NCBI GenBank assembly: GCA_014896485.1
Contig: JADBKH010000030.1
Location: 1-45,002 of the forward strand
Direction of reading: 5' to 3'
From: Bacillota bacterium
GTDB lineage: Bacteria > Bacillota > Bacilli > Bu12
DNA length: 45,002 nt
The notes beneath the pieces were generated by a model that saw only the letters and a list, made by a program, of their open reading frames with translations, ran no database searches and was not told the DNA's origin. This document shows, in pieces, positions 1 to 8,103 of this stretch (the first letter of the stretch is position 1; each line of letters opens with the position of its first letter). Position numbers and translations under genes: made by a program.

Positions 1-166
1 GCGAATACGCAAGAATAGTACCTCAGGCAAAGAGGATAAATTTACGGGATTTGGTTTGAAATCAATACAATCGTCCTTAATCATAGCACGCGAACACCCT
101 TCATCAATACTTTCCGCCACGTCGGTGTATACTAACGGTAAAACCATCCAGAGAGGATGAAATACC

Positions 167-430
167 GTGAAGCCAAACGACGGCGAGCACAAATACATCA
201 ACCGCCTCATACACGAAAAATCCCCATATCTGTTGCAGCACGCCCATAATCCGGTTGACTGGTGGCCGTGGTACGACGAGGCGTTCAAAGTGGCCCGGAG
301 GTACAACCGGCCGGTCTTTTTGTCTGTGGACTACTCGTAGCCCTTCGGGGCTACGAGTGGCAATAAACGGGAATGGAGTAATATATGGACCTGTCACTGG
401 TGTCCAGCACGTACATCCTTCTCAATGGGC
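167..430 (+). pseudogene. Broken 5' part of a DUF255 (YyaL-like, thioredoxin-fold) gene
   Basis: From a GTG at 167 (AGAGAGG about 9 bases upstream) the frame reads 57 codons to a TAG at 338-340. The product has the hallmark start of DUF255/YyaL proteins: [21 protein letters not shown] followed by W-P-W and PVFLSVDYS, without its tail. The family continues YSTCHWCHVM. Here TCHWC reappears in the same frame at 389-403, after 51 extra bases (338-388) that include the stop. Beyond TCHWC the similarity is lost within about ten codons. Family members are roughly 600-700 residues, so the gene is both interrupted and cut off at its 3' end, facing the end of pyrE. Seen: the motif, the stop and the resumed motif. 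Inferred: insertion plus 3' deletion. The function of the family is poorly defined. Confidence 0.8.
331..360. other. Near-perfect hairpin with TTCG loop inside the broken DUF255 gene
   Basis: Arms 333-343 and 348-358 are perfectly complementary around a TTCG tetraloop. The stem can extend to 331/360 with one G-T pair. The left arm includes the last four bases of DUF255 coding sequence, and the rest lies in the 51-base insert. There is no T-run on either side, so it is not a classical terminator. It could be a remnant end of an IS200/IS605-like or other palindromic element, but that is only a guess. Confidence 0.6.
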
Positions 431-486
431 GGTCCTCCTTGAACGCGGCGCCACAGCGCCCTGCTCTGGTCTGCCGGGAAGAAGTA

Positions 487-507
487 GCCCTTCGAAAAGA
501 AAAGGGC
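487..507 (-). terminator. Possible terminator after pyrE
   Basis: Three bases past the pyrE stop codon the minus strand can form a 6 bp stem GCCCTT/AAGGGC with a 9-base loop, followed by a pyrimidine-rich stretch (TACTTCTTCC). It is weak by usual criteria because the T-rich part lies partly in the loop. It is the only candidate for the end of the pyr operon, which faces the broken DUF255 gene. Confidence 0.35.
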
Positions 508-509
508 GT

Positions 510-1088
510 TTACGAGACGAGATGCCGGCTGCCTGGCGCTACCAGCGGCTGGCCTTGCGCACAAAGGGGACACTCGGCGGGCAACCAGTTTGCAAGCTGT
601 AAGCATGCCGCCGCAAAGAACGGTACCCCGAAATCAACGGTTGCCCCACTGCGATCGACCACTGCCGCAACAGCAACGATATGCGCACCCTTCTCCTTGA
701 GCAGATCGATTACTTCGCGTACAGAGCCACCTGTGGTCACCACATCCTCGCAAACCAGGGCCACTTCTCCCGGACGGATCGTAAAATCGCGGCGCAGCCG
801 CATGTGCCCGTTCTCCCGTTCCGCGTAGATGGCGCGTGCCTGCAGTTGACGGGCAAATTCGTACGCCCAAATAATACCACCGATCGCAGGCCCCACAACA
901 ACATCGATAGCCGTAGCATCGACGTTCTTCGCCAGAACCGACGCCAACCTTGCTGTCTTTTGCGGATACTGAAAGAGCTGCGCACATTGTACGTAATGAT
1001 CGCTGTGTCGGCCGGAAGTAAGCCGAAAATGCCCGCTACGCAGTGCTTGTGTCTCTTGCAAGAGAACCGTCGCTTCAGAAGTCGCCAT
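510..1088 (-). CDS. pyrE: Orotate phosphoribosyltransferase
   Basis: Joins orotate to PRPP to give orotidine 5'-phosphate, the fifth step of UMP synthesis. 192 residues. The PRPP-binding motif VALVCEDVVTTGGS lies at about 109-122. The C-terminal ECPLC...PLVAPGSR segment (C173, C176) is typical of the Thermus-type OPRT subgroup rather than the E. coli type. The start ATG at 1088 has GAGGTG about 9 bases upstream. It is the last gene of the pyr operon, 47 bases after pyrF. A weak terminator hairpin follows the stop. Confidence 0.95.
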   Translation of the reverse strand: MATSEATVLLQETQALRSGHFRLTSGRHSDHYVQCAQLFQYPQKTARLASVLAKNVDATAIDVVVGPAIGGIIWAYEFARQLQARAIYAERENGHMRLRRDFTIRPGEVALVCEDVVTTGGSVREVIDLLKEKGAHIVAVAAVVDRSGATVDFGVPFFAAACLQLANWLPAECPLCAQGQPLVAPGSRHLVS

Positions 1089-1135
1089 TCTTTCCCAACA
1101 CCTCGCTTTCCTCACTTTTTGGGAGTGATGGATGG

Positions 1136-1822
1136 TTAGCGGATTGCAGAGAGCGTTTCCAAAGGCCGCGGTGATTGGGTAATGACCCGCCCCAAGACGA
1201 GCAGATCTGCTCCAGCTGCCACTGCCTGCTGGGGTGTCACCACGCGGCGTTGATCTTGGCTGGCTTGCTCTGGCAGACGAATGCCCGGTACAGCCAGCAC
1301 CGGGGTAGGCCCAACAGCCCGACGCAGTCGCGCGGCCTCGGTACCGGCACAGACCAGCCCATCCACACCGGTCTGCAGGGCCAGTTTGGCCAGACGAAAC
1401 GTAAGCGCAGCGGGATCCGTCTCGTCGGCCCATGGGGCCAGATCGCTCTGATCCAGACTGGTCAAAAGAGTCACCGCCAAAAGCTGTGTCTGTTGACAGA
1501 CATCCCGCGCTGCCGAAAGCATTGCTTCGCCCCCCAGCGCGTGCAATGTCAAAAAACGTACGCCCAGCTGTTCCGCTGCTGCTGCCGCTGTTGCCACCGT
1601 CTGGGGAATGTCATGCAGCTTCAAATCCAGGAAGACGTCAATTCCTTCACTGCGCAGCCATTGAACGGGAGCAAGCCCTGCCCAAGCAACAAGTCCCAAG
1701 CCGACTTTGAAACCGTCCACATGGTCGCGCAGTTGCTCGACCAAAAGACGATCCTTCTCCCAATCTGGATCGTCGAGGGCCACATAGAAAAGCGGCTTAC
1801 GGCCCGCTTTAGGATCCCTCAT
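1136..1822 (-). CDS. pyrF: Orotidine 5'-phosphate decarboxylase
   Basis: Converts OMP to UMP, the last step of the pathway, in the cytoplasm. 228 residues, a normal length for the short bacterial form. The catalytic motif DLKLHDIP is at 66-73 (D66, K68, D71). The start ATG at 1822 overlaps the pyrD stop by four bases (ATGA), so the two are probably translationally coupled. GGGGGC precedes the start. A longer open frame continues upstream, but it runs antisense-like through pyrD and lacks family similarity. Confidence 0.96.
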   Translation of the reverse strand: MRDPKAGRKPLFYVALDDPDWEKDRLLVEQLRDHVDGFKVGLGLVAWAGLAPVQWLRSEGIDVFLDLKLHDIPQTVATAAAAAEQLGVRFLTLHALGGEAMLSAARDVCQQTQLLAVTLLTSLDQSDLAPWADETDPAALTFRLAKLALQTGVDGLVCAGTEAARLRRAVGPTPVLAVPGIRLPEQASQDQRRVVTPQQAVAAGADLLVLGRVITQSPRPLETLSAIR

Positions 1823-2760
1823 TGTCGCGCTGCCCCCACCATGTCGGCAATCTGTGCAAACCCTTCTCGGTTCATCGTCGCTTCCAGCTCGTCTGCAATG
1901 CGCACGCAAGCGGTCGGATCGATGAACTGGGCGGTTCCGACTTGCACTGCGGAAGCCCCAGCCATCAGAAAAGCAGCTGCATCGTCCCCAGAAACGATGC
2001 CGCCGATACCAACGACGGGGATCTGGACTGTACCAGCCACTTCCCAGACCAATTGAAGCGCCAAAGGGCGAATGGCTGGCCCCGACAATCCCCCCGACAG
2101 ATTGCCCAAGACAGGTCTGCGCCGGTGCAAATCGATGGCCATGCCCCGAAACGTATTGGTCAAGGAGATCAAGTCGGCCCCGCCATCTTCGACTGCCCGG
2201 GCGATCTCTACAATCGAGGTCACATTGGGAGAAAGTTTGACCATCACCGGCAAGTGGGTCGCACGCTTGGCCGCCTCTGTCACCTGGCGGGCTAGAATCG
2301 GGGATTGGCCAAAGAGAATGCCTCCCGCTGCTACATTGGGGCAGGAGATGTTGAGTTCGATTCCCCAAACCCCTTCCACCCCATCCAGGCGAGCGGCGAG
2401 CTCCGCATACTCCTCCGGCGTCGTCCCATACAAGTTGACGATAACAGGGACGCCGTAGCGATGCAGAAAAGGGAGCTCCGCCTGAATCACTGTTTCGATG
2501 CCAGGATTTTGCAACCCGATGGCATTGAGCATGCCTGCCGGGGTCTCTACCATGCGCGGTGGTAAATCGCCCAACCGCGGCTTTAGGCTGGTCCCTTTGG
2601 TGACGATGCCACCAAGTCGCTGCAAAGGCAGGTAAGCGGCATACTCTCGGCCATAGCCGAAACAACCCGACGCTGCCAAGATGGGGCTACGCAGCTGCCA
2701 AGGGCCCAACTGGGTGATCAGGCGTGGTGATCCCACAGGCTGCCCTTCTGCATCTTGCAT
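1819..2760 (-). CDS. pyrD: Dihydroorotate dehydrogenase, type 1B catalytic subunit
   Basis: Oxidises dihydroorotate to orotate using FMN. In the 1B class electrons pass through PyrK to NAD+. 313 residues from ATG 2760, which follows GAGGTGAGGGGG. A GTG 15 bases further up (2775) is in frame but sits inside that ribosome site. The active-site cysteine is C140 in LNISCPN, as in class 1B enzymes (class 2 enzymes use serine). The neighbouring pyrK supports the 1B assignment. FMN-site features include the N-terminal SPILAASGCFGYG and the late GIGGI...GAS segments. Confidence 0.96.
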   Translation of the reverse strand: MQDAEGQPVGSPRLITQLGPWQLRSPILAASGCFGYGREYAAYLPLQRLGGIVTKGTSLKPRLGDLPPRMVETPAGMLNAIGLQNPGIETVIQAELPFLHRYGVPVIVNLYGTTPEEYAELAARLDGVEGVWGIELNISCPNVAAGGILFGQSPILARQVTEAAKRATHLPVMVKLSPNVTSIVEIARAVEDGGADLISLTNTFRGMAIDLHRRRPVLGNLSGGLSGPAIRPLALQLVWEVAGTVQIPVVGIGGIVSGDDAAAFLMAGASAVQVGTAQFIDPTACVRIADELEATMNREGFAQIADMVGAARQ

Positions 2761-2793
2761 CGTTTTCCCCCTCACCTCGCTGTCTCTCTTTAA

Positions 2794-3639
2794 CTAGGTA
2801 GGTGTTTCTTCTGTGTCCTCCCACCACTTGGGCTGCTCCCATGCCTCCCACAGCAGTTCTCCTGACGCAAAAACCGGCCCTTCTACACACGTGCGCACAA
2901 CCTGTGGCCGCCCCGATTCTCCTGGACCACCTCTGCGCAAGACCACACAGCTGAGACAGGCCCCCACGCCACAGGCCATGCTCTCTTCAACAGACAGGTA
3001 GCCGGGTATCCGCCAGCGTTGCGCCAGCTCATCCAAGGCACGCAACATCGGCAACGGGCCACACGCGTAGATCACACTCTCCTGCGGCCGCTCACCACCC
3101 GAGCCAAACCGTTCTTCCAGGCACTGTACGGCAGTCCCGGCAAAACCGACAGAACCATCGTCGGTTGCCACGAGGAGCTTCCCAAATGGCTGCAGTCGAT
3201 CGAGCAGGAGCAGCCCGTCTTTTGTCTGTGCACCAATCACCGCCGTGACCGAGATCCCTTTTTCAGACAACGCTTCTGCCAACCCCAGCAAGGGGGGCAC
3301 CCCAATCCCACCGCCGACCAAAAATGCCCGTGGTCGGTCGGTCCGCAAGGGATACGGTTGTCCGAGCGGTCCAAGAAAATCGAGGGATTCCCCACTCCGC
3401 TTTCGGGAGAGCATCGTCATTCCACGTCCACTGACCCGGTAGATAAGACCGAATCGTCCGGAAGCGGCCCAGGCAATCGAAAGCGGACGGCGCAAAAGGG
3501 GGTCGTAGCTGTCCGCCACACGTACGTGGAGAAACTGCCCAGGCAGATAGGAGAAAGTGGGTGGAACCGCGACGATCATCTCGAAGGTTCCCTCTTCGAT
3601 TGGACGGTTCTCAATAATCTGGCCGACCAGCTTGACCAC
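2794..3639 (-). CDS. pyrK: Dihydroorotate dehydrogenase electron transfer subunit
   Basis: Iron-sulfur flavoprotein subunit that carries electrons from PyrD to NAD+. 281 residues. The FAD-binding RRPLSI is at 50-55, a nucleotide-binding glycine-rich stretch GGGIGVPP at 109-116, and the 2Fe-2S ligands are C223, C228, C231 (SMACGVGACLSC) and C251. All four cysteines expected for the cluster are present. The likely start is GTG 3639, behind GGAAGGGG with short spacing. It lies between carB (15 bases upstream) and pyrD. Confidence 0.95.
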   Translation of the reverse strand: MVKLVGQIIENRPIEEGTFEMIVAVPPTFSYLPGQFLHVRVADSYDPLLRRPLSIAWAASGRFGLIYRVSGRGMTMLSRKRSGESLDFLGPLGQPYPLRTDRPRAFLVGGGIGVPPLLGLAEALSEKGISVTAVIGAQTKDGLLLLDRLQPFGKLLVATDDGSVGFAGTAVQCLEERFGSGGERPQESVIYACGPLPMLRALDELAQRWRIPGYLSVEESMACGVGACLSCVVLRRGGPGESGRPQVVRTCVEGPVFASGELLWEAWEQPKWWEDTEETPT

Positions 3640-3654
3640 TCCCCTTCCTTCCGA

Positions 3655-6600
3655 TCACGCCGGCTTGCCGTCCACCTCTCCGTCGGAAACCTGCTCTCCC
3701 CATGCCGCCGGCACCTTTTCCTCGGGTAGAACCGGAGGTGTCAGCGGATGCACGCTGAAAGTAAAGGATTCCAAGACGCGCACGATGGCTTCGGCAGTGT
3801 CCAGGGAAGTGAGACATGGAATGCCTCTTTCCACTGCAGCGCGGCGAATTTGAAAGCCGTCCCGTTGCGGGGCGAGACTTGGCGTCACAGTGTTGATCAC
3901 CATGCCGATCTCTCCTGCACGCAGACGGTCGAGAAGCGTTGGCGCTGTTTCATGGATTTTGTTGACCCGCTCAGCAGCAATACCATTGGCCGTAAGCACG
4001 GCAGCTGTTCCAGGGGTTGCAAGCAGGCGAAAACCCAACGCCTCCAAACGCCGCGCAAGTGCGATCGCCTCTTGCTTGTCCGCGTCGGCAACCGTCATCA
4101 AAACAGCCCCACTGTGGGGAATGGAGATGCCGGCAGCCAAGAATCCCTTGTAGAGTGCTTTGGCCAGATCGCGATCCTGGGCCATCACCTCGCCTGTCGA
4201 TTTCATCTCCGGTCCCAGGGCAATCTCGACTTCCGGCAACTTGGCGAATGAAAAGACCGGGAGCTTGAGTGCCACCTGATCGGGAAACGGACGCAACTGC
4301 TCCGGCCAGATACCGTAGGAAAGGCCGAGATCTGAAAGGCGCTTACCAAGAATACAGGCGATCGCCAGATCGGCAATGGGCAGGCCGGTCACTTTGGAAA
4401 GAAAAGGAACCGTGCGTGAGCCGCGTGGATTGACCTCGAGCACGTAGACGCGATCGTCCCGATCGACTGCAAACTGAATGTTGAGCAAACCGCATACATG
4501 GAAAGCCTGCGCAATGCGTTGGGTGTACTCGGCAACCTGCTCCAGCACGGCAGAAGAGAGCGTCAATGCTGGATAGACCGCGATGGAGTCACCGGAGTGT
4601 ACCCCTGCCCGTTCGATATGCTCCATCACTCCTGGGATGAAAGCGCCCCGGCCATCGGAGACAGCATCCACTTCGACTTCACGGCCTGCAATGTAGTGAT
4701 CGACCAAGACGGGATGCTCGGGAGAGGCAGCAACTGCATCGGTCAGATAGGCATGCAGCTCATCCAGATCATGCACAATCTCCATGGCACGCCCGCCGAG
4801 CACATACGAAGGCCGTACCACTGCCGGAAAGCCCACCCGTTCGGCTACCCCTTGCGCCTGCTCCAGGGAGGTCACGGCCCCTCCGGTAGGACGTGGTACG
4901 TCATTTTCGGCCAAGACCCTGTCACACAGCTGCCGATCTTCGGCGGCATCGATGTCAGCAAAGCTCGTGCCGAGAATCGGCACACCTGCCTCGGCAATCG
5001 CACCTGCGAGCTTGAGGGCCGTCTGCCCGCCAAACTGCACGACCACCCCCACCGGCCGCTCTTGTTCGATAACAGCCAGCACGTCTTCTGCTGTCAGCGG
5101 CTCGAAATAGAGGCGATCGCTGAGGTTGAAATCGGTCGAAACCGTCTCTGGATTGTTGTTGATCATAATGGCCGTATAGCCAGCCTGACGCAATGCGAGC
5201 ACGGCATGAACACAGCTGTAATCAAATTCAATCCCCTGCCCGATGCGAATCGGCCCTGCCCCCAAGACGATTACGGAAGGCTTCTCTTGACGCTCTACCT
5301 CATTTTCTTCGGCCGCATAAGTTGAGTAAAAGTACGGAGAGATGGCCTCAAATTCTCCAGCACAGGTGTCGACCATATGATAGACGGGGCGCAGCCCTTC
5401 CTGCGCCCGCAAGGTCCGCACTTCTGTGGGCGTCAGACCTGTCGCCCGGGCAATGGCGCTGTCTGCCAGATTGATCGCTTTGGCGCGTTTGAGCAGCTCA
5501 GCTTGCTGCCCTTCTTCCAGGCGGCTCCACGCTTCAAGCTCCTTGTAGCAGGTGACCATCTCGTGGATCTTGCACAGGAAGAAAGGATCGAGCCGGGTCC
5601 ATTCCTGTATCTCCTCTACCTTCGCCCCACGGCGGAAAGCTTCTCCGATTAGAAAGATACGCTCGTCATCGGCAGCGATCAAGCGATTTTGCAACGTCTG
5701 ATCGTCTAAGAGGCGATCTTGTGGACGCAGCAATCCATCTTCGCCGATATCCAACGAGCGAAGTGCCTTGTTGAGCGCGCCCTCAAAGGAGCGTTCAATC
5801 GCCATCACTTCGCCCGTCGATTTCATCGAGGTGCCCAAGCGGCGCAAACCGTGGGCGAATTTGTCAAACGGCCAACGGGGAATCTTGACGACCACATAGT
5901 CTAGGGCCGGCTCAAAGGCGCTGTAAGTCGAACCAGTCACGGCGTTTTTCACTTCATCGAGGGTAAGTCCCAGCGCCAACTTGGCGGCCACCTGTGCGAT
6001 GGGGTAGCCGGTCGCTTTGGAGGCAAGCGCACTGGAACGGCTGACCCGTGGGTTGACTTCGATGACATAGTACTGTTCGGAGCGTGGATCCAGCGCCAGC
6101 TGCACATTGCATGCCCCGACGACACCGAGCGCAGAAACGATGCGGATCGAAGCACGACGCAGCATCTGGTACTCTTCATCGGTCAACGTCTGGCTAGGGG
6201 CGACGACGATCGAGTCGCCTGTGTGGATACCGACCGGATCGACATTCTCCATGTTGCAGACGGTCACCACATGACCAGCGGCGTCCCGCAAGACCTCGTA
6301 CTCAATCTCTTTGAACCCCAACAGACTCTTTTCCACCAAGACCTGGTGAATGGGACTGGCAGCTAATCCTTCCTGCAACCGCTGGCGAAGCTCAGTAGGG
6401 GTATACGCAGCACCGCCGCCATATCCGCCCAGGGTGAAAGCAGGGCGCAAAATCACCGGATAGCCGATCTGCTCCGCAGCGGCCATCCCTTCCTCGACCG
6501 AACGTGCCGTCACACTTTCTGCGACCGGTTCCCCGATTCGCTGCATCAGATCGCGGAAGAGTCCGCGATCTTCCGCCTGTTCGATCCCTGAGAGAGGGGT

Positions 6601-6948
6601 TCCCAAAATGCGCACATCGTTGCGTTCCAGCACGCCGGCATGGGCCAGCTGCACCGTCAGGTTGAGCCCCGTCTGACCGCCAAAGCATCCCAGCAATGCG
6701 TCCGGACGTTCTTTGCTGATGATCTCTTCGGCAAAGGATGCAACCAGCGGCTCTACATAGACCCGATCCGCAATCGTGGGGTCGGTCATGATCGTGGCCG
6801 GATTGCTGTTGTGCAGGACCACCTCGATGCCCAACTCTCGCAGGGAACGGCACGCCTGTGTACCCGCATAGTCAAACTCTGCTGCCTGCCCAATGATGAT
6901 GGGCCCAGATCCGAAGACGAGAACCTTGTGCACCTCTGGATACTGCAA
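3655..6948 (-). CDS. carB: Carbamoyl-phosphate synthase large subunit
   Basis: Makes carbamoyl phosphate from bicarbonate, two ATP and ammonia delivered by CarA. 1097 residues, somewhat longer than many relatives of about 1070. Two homologous ATP-grasp halves are visible: the first begins KVLVFGSGPIIIGQAAEFDYAG, and the second begins SVIVLGAGPIRIGQGIEFDYSC near residue 555. The C-terminal MGS-like domain (from about 940, ISIPHSGAVLMTVADADK) is the usual site of allosteric control. Translation appears to start at TTG 6948 behind GGGGGAAGCGC. It follows carA after 15 bases. No separate arginine-pathway copy is visible here. Confidence 0.96.
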   Translation of the reverse strand: MQYPEVHKVLVFGSGPIIIGQAAEFDYAGTQACRSLRELGIEVVLHNSNPATIMTDPTIADRVYVEPLVASFAEEIISKERPDALLGCFGGQTGLNLTVQLAHAGVLERNDVRILGTPLSGIEQAEDRGLFRDLMQRIGEPVAESVTARSVEEGMAAAEQIGYPVILRPAFTLGGYGGGAAYTPTELRQRLQEGLAASPIHQVLVEKSLLGFKEIEYEVLRDAAGHVVTVCNMENVDPVGIHTGDSIVVAPSQTLTDEEYQMLRRASIRIVSALGVVGACNVQLALDPRSEQYYVIEVNPRVSRSSALASKATGYPIAQVAAKLALGLTLDEVKNAVTGSTYSAFEPALDYVVVKIPRWPFDKFAHGLRRLGTSMKSTGEVMAIERSFEGALNKALRSLDIGEDGLLRPQDRLLDDQTLQNRLIAADDERIFLIGEAFRRGAKVEEIQEWTRLDPFFLCKIHEMVTCYKELEAWSRLEEGQQAELLKRAKAINLADSAIARATGLTPTEVRTLRAQEGLRPVYHMVDTCAGEFEAISPYFYSTYAAEENEVERQEKPSVIVLGAGPIRIGQGIEFDYSCVHAVLALRQAGYTAIMINNNPETVSTDFNLSDRLYFEPLTAEDVLAVIEQERPVGVVVQFGGQTALKLAGAIAEAGVPILGTSFADIDAAEDRQLCDRVLAENDVPRPTGGAVTSLEQAQGVAERVGFPAVVRPSYVLGGRAMEIVHDLDELHAYLTDAVAASPEHPVLVDHYIAGREVEVDAVSDGRGAFIPGVMEHIERAGVHSGDSIAVYPALTLSSAVLEQVAEYTQRIAQAFHVCGLLNIQFAVDRDDRVYVLEVNPRGSRTVPFLSKVTGLPIADLAIACILGKRLSDLGLSYGIWPEQLRPFPDQVALKLPVFSFAKLPEVEIALGPEMKSTGEVMAQDRDLAKALYKGFLAAGISIPHSGAVLMTVADADKQEAIALARRLEALGFRLLATPGTAAVLTANGIAAERVNKIHETAPTLLDRLRAGEIGMVINTVTPSLAPQRDGFQIRRAAVERGIPCLTSLDTAEAIVRVLESFTFSVHPLTPPVLPEEKVPAAWGEQVSDGEVDGKPA

Positions 6949-6963
6949 GCGCTTCCCCCTTCC

Positions 6964-8067
6964 TTATCGGTAGTTCGGCGTGAAAATGCCCCCCTGATAG
7001 GCGCACTGACCGCTGATTTCTTGCAAGAACTGCGCAAAGAGCGGTTCCGCGTCACGGGGGCCTGGTGATCCTTCCGGATGGTATTGGACACTATAGGCAG
7101 GGAACCGGGTATGGGCCAATCCCTCCACCGTCTGATCGTTGACATCGATCTGCGTCATTTCGAGATCGGTGCCCTTCAGTGATTCGGCAGCGACGGCATA
7201 ACCGTGGTTTTGTGCGGTGATGACGACTGCACCATTTTGAAGGACACGCACCGGATGGTTGGAGCCGCGATGTCCAAATTTGAGCTTGTACGTACGTGCC
7301 CCACAAGCACGGGCCAACAGTTGATGCCCCAGGCAGATCCCAAAGATAGGAACTTGCCCGAGCAATTCACGAACGGTAGCCGTCTCTTGAGGAAGGTCGG
7401 CCGGATCGCCGGGACCGTTGGAGAGCACCACGCCGTCAGGCCGGCAATCGAGAATCTCCTTTGCCGTACTAGAAGCGGGGAGAATCGTCAACCGTGCCCC
7501 GAGTTCGTGGAAACGCCGTGCGATGGCGCGTTTCATGCCATAATCAATGATCACCACATGTGGCCCTCCGCCTGCCACTGTCTGGGGCGTCGGCAGACTG
7601 ACCTGAGCAACCTGGTCGTGGGGAAGGGTCAAAGAGCGGGCCCGTTCCCGAAGTGCATCCTCCGTCCCCCCGCTGGCGATGATGCCACGCAAGGTACCAG
7701 CTTTCCGCAAGCGCTTGGTCAATGCGCGGGTATCGACCCCGCACAACCCCACCACCCCTGCCTCCTGGAGATATCGGTCGATGCCTGCCGTGGCACTCCA
7801 GTGAGAGAATTCGGGAACGGCTTCTCGAACCACAAAACCGCGGACATGGACACGATACGATTCGTCCCGTTGCGCGCTGATCCCGTAATTCCCGATGAGG
7901 GGGTAAGTGGCGACAACGATTTGACCGAAGTATGAAGGATCGGTGAGCAACTCCTGATAACCCGTCATAGAGGTGTTGAAAACCACCTCGCCAGCCGTCT
8001 CACCCGGTTCTCCCCACAATTGGCCGGTGTAGATGCTCCCATCTTCGAGAACCAAGCGAGCTTCCAC
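6964..8067 (-). CDS. carA: Carbamoyl-phosphate synthase small subunit
   Basis: Glutamine amidotransferase subunit that hydrolyses glutamine and feeds ammonia to CarB. 367 residues. The N-terminal CPSase-specific domain is followed by a class I amidotransferase domain with nucleophile C245 (FGICLGHQL) and the His/Glu pair H330 and E332 (YHPEGSPGP). GTG 8067 is preceded by GGAGGGGAAAC. The order pyrC-carA-carB-pyrK-pyrD matches the B. subtilis pyr operon. Confidence 0.96.
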   Translation of the reverse strand: MEARLVLEDGSIYTGQLWGEPGETAGEVVFNTSMTGYQELLTDPSYFGQIVVATYPLIGNYGISAQRDESYRVHVRGFVVREAVPEFSHWSATAGIDRYLQEAGVVGLCGVDTRALTKRLRKAGTLRGIIASGGTEDALRERARSLTLPHDQVAQVSLPTPQTVAGGGPHVVIIDYGMKRAIARRFHELGARLTILPASSTAKEILDCRPDGVVLSNGPGDPADLPQETATVRELLGQVPIFGICLGHQLLARACGARTYKLKFGHRGSNHPVRVLQNGAVVITAQNHGYAVAAESLKGTDLEMTQIDVNDQTVEGLAHTRFPAYSVQYHPEGSPGPRDAEPLFAQFLQEISGQCAYQGGIFTPNYR

Positions 8068-8103
8068 GTTTCCCCTCCCTTCACAGCTTTCGTTTTTCTT
8101 GGT

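Noticed and set aside
37-70. Sigma-H promoter at the left edge
   Set aside because: AGAGGATAA fits the -35 half, but no GAAT core occurs at the required 11-12 base spacing.
100-135. Promoter for the broken DUF255 gene
   Set aside because: TATACT at 128-133 resembles a -10, but nothing resembling a -35 is present at 16-18 bases.
255-828. Two overlapping plus-strand open frames near the left edge
   Set aside because: They overlap the pyrE coding region or the broken DUF255 gene in other frames and show no family features apart from the DUF255 remnant already listed.
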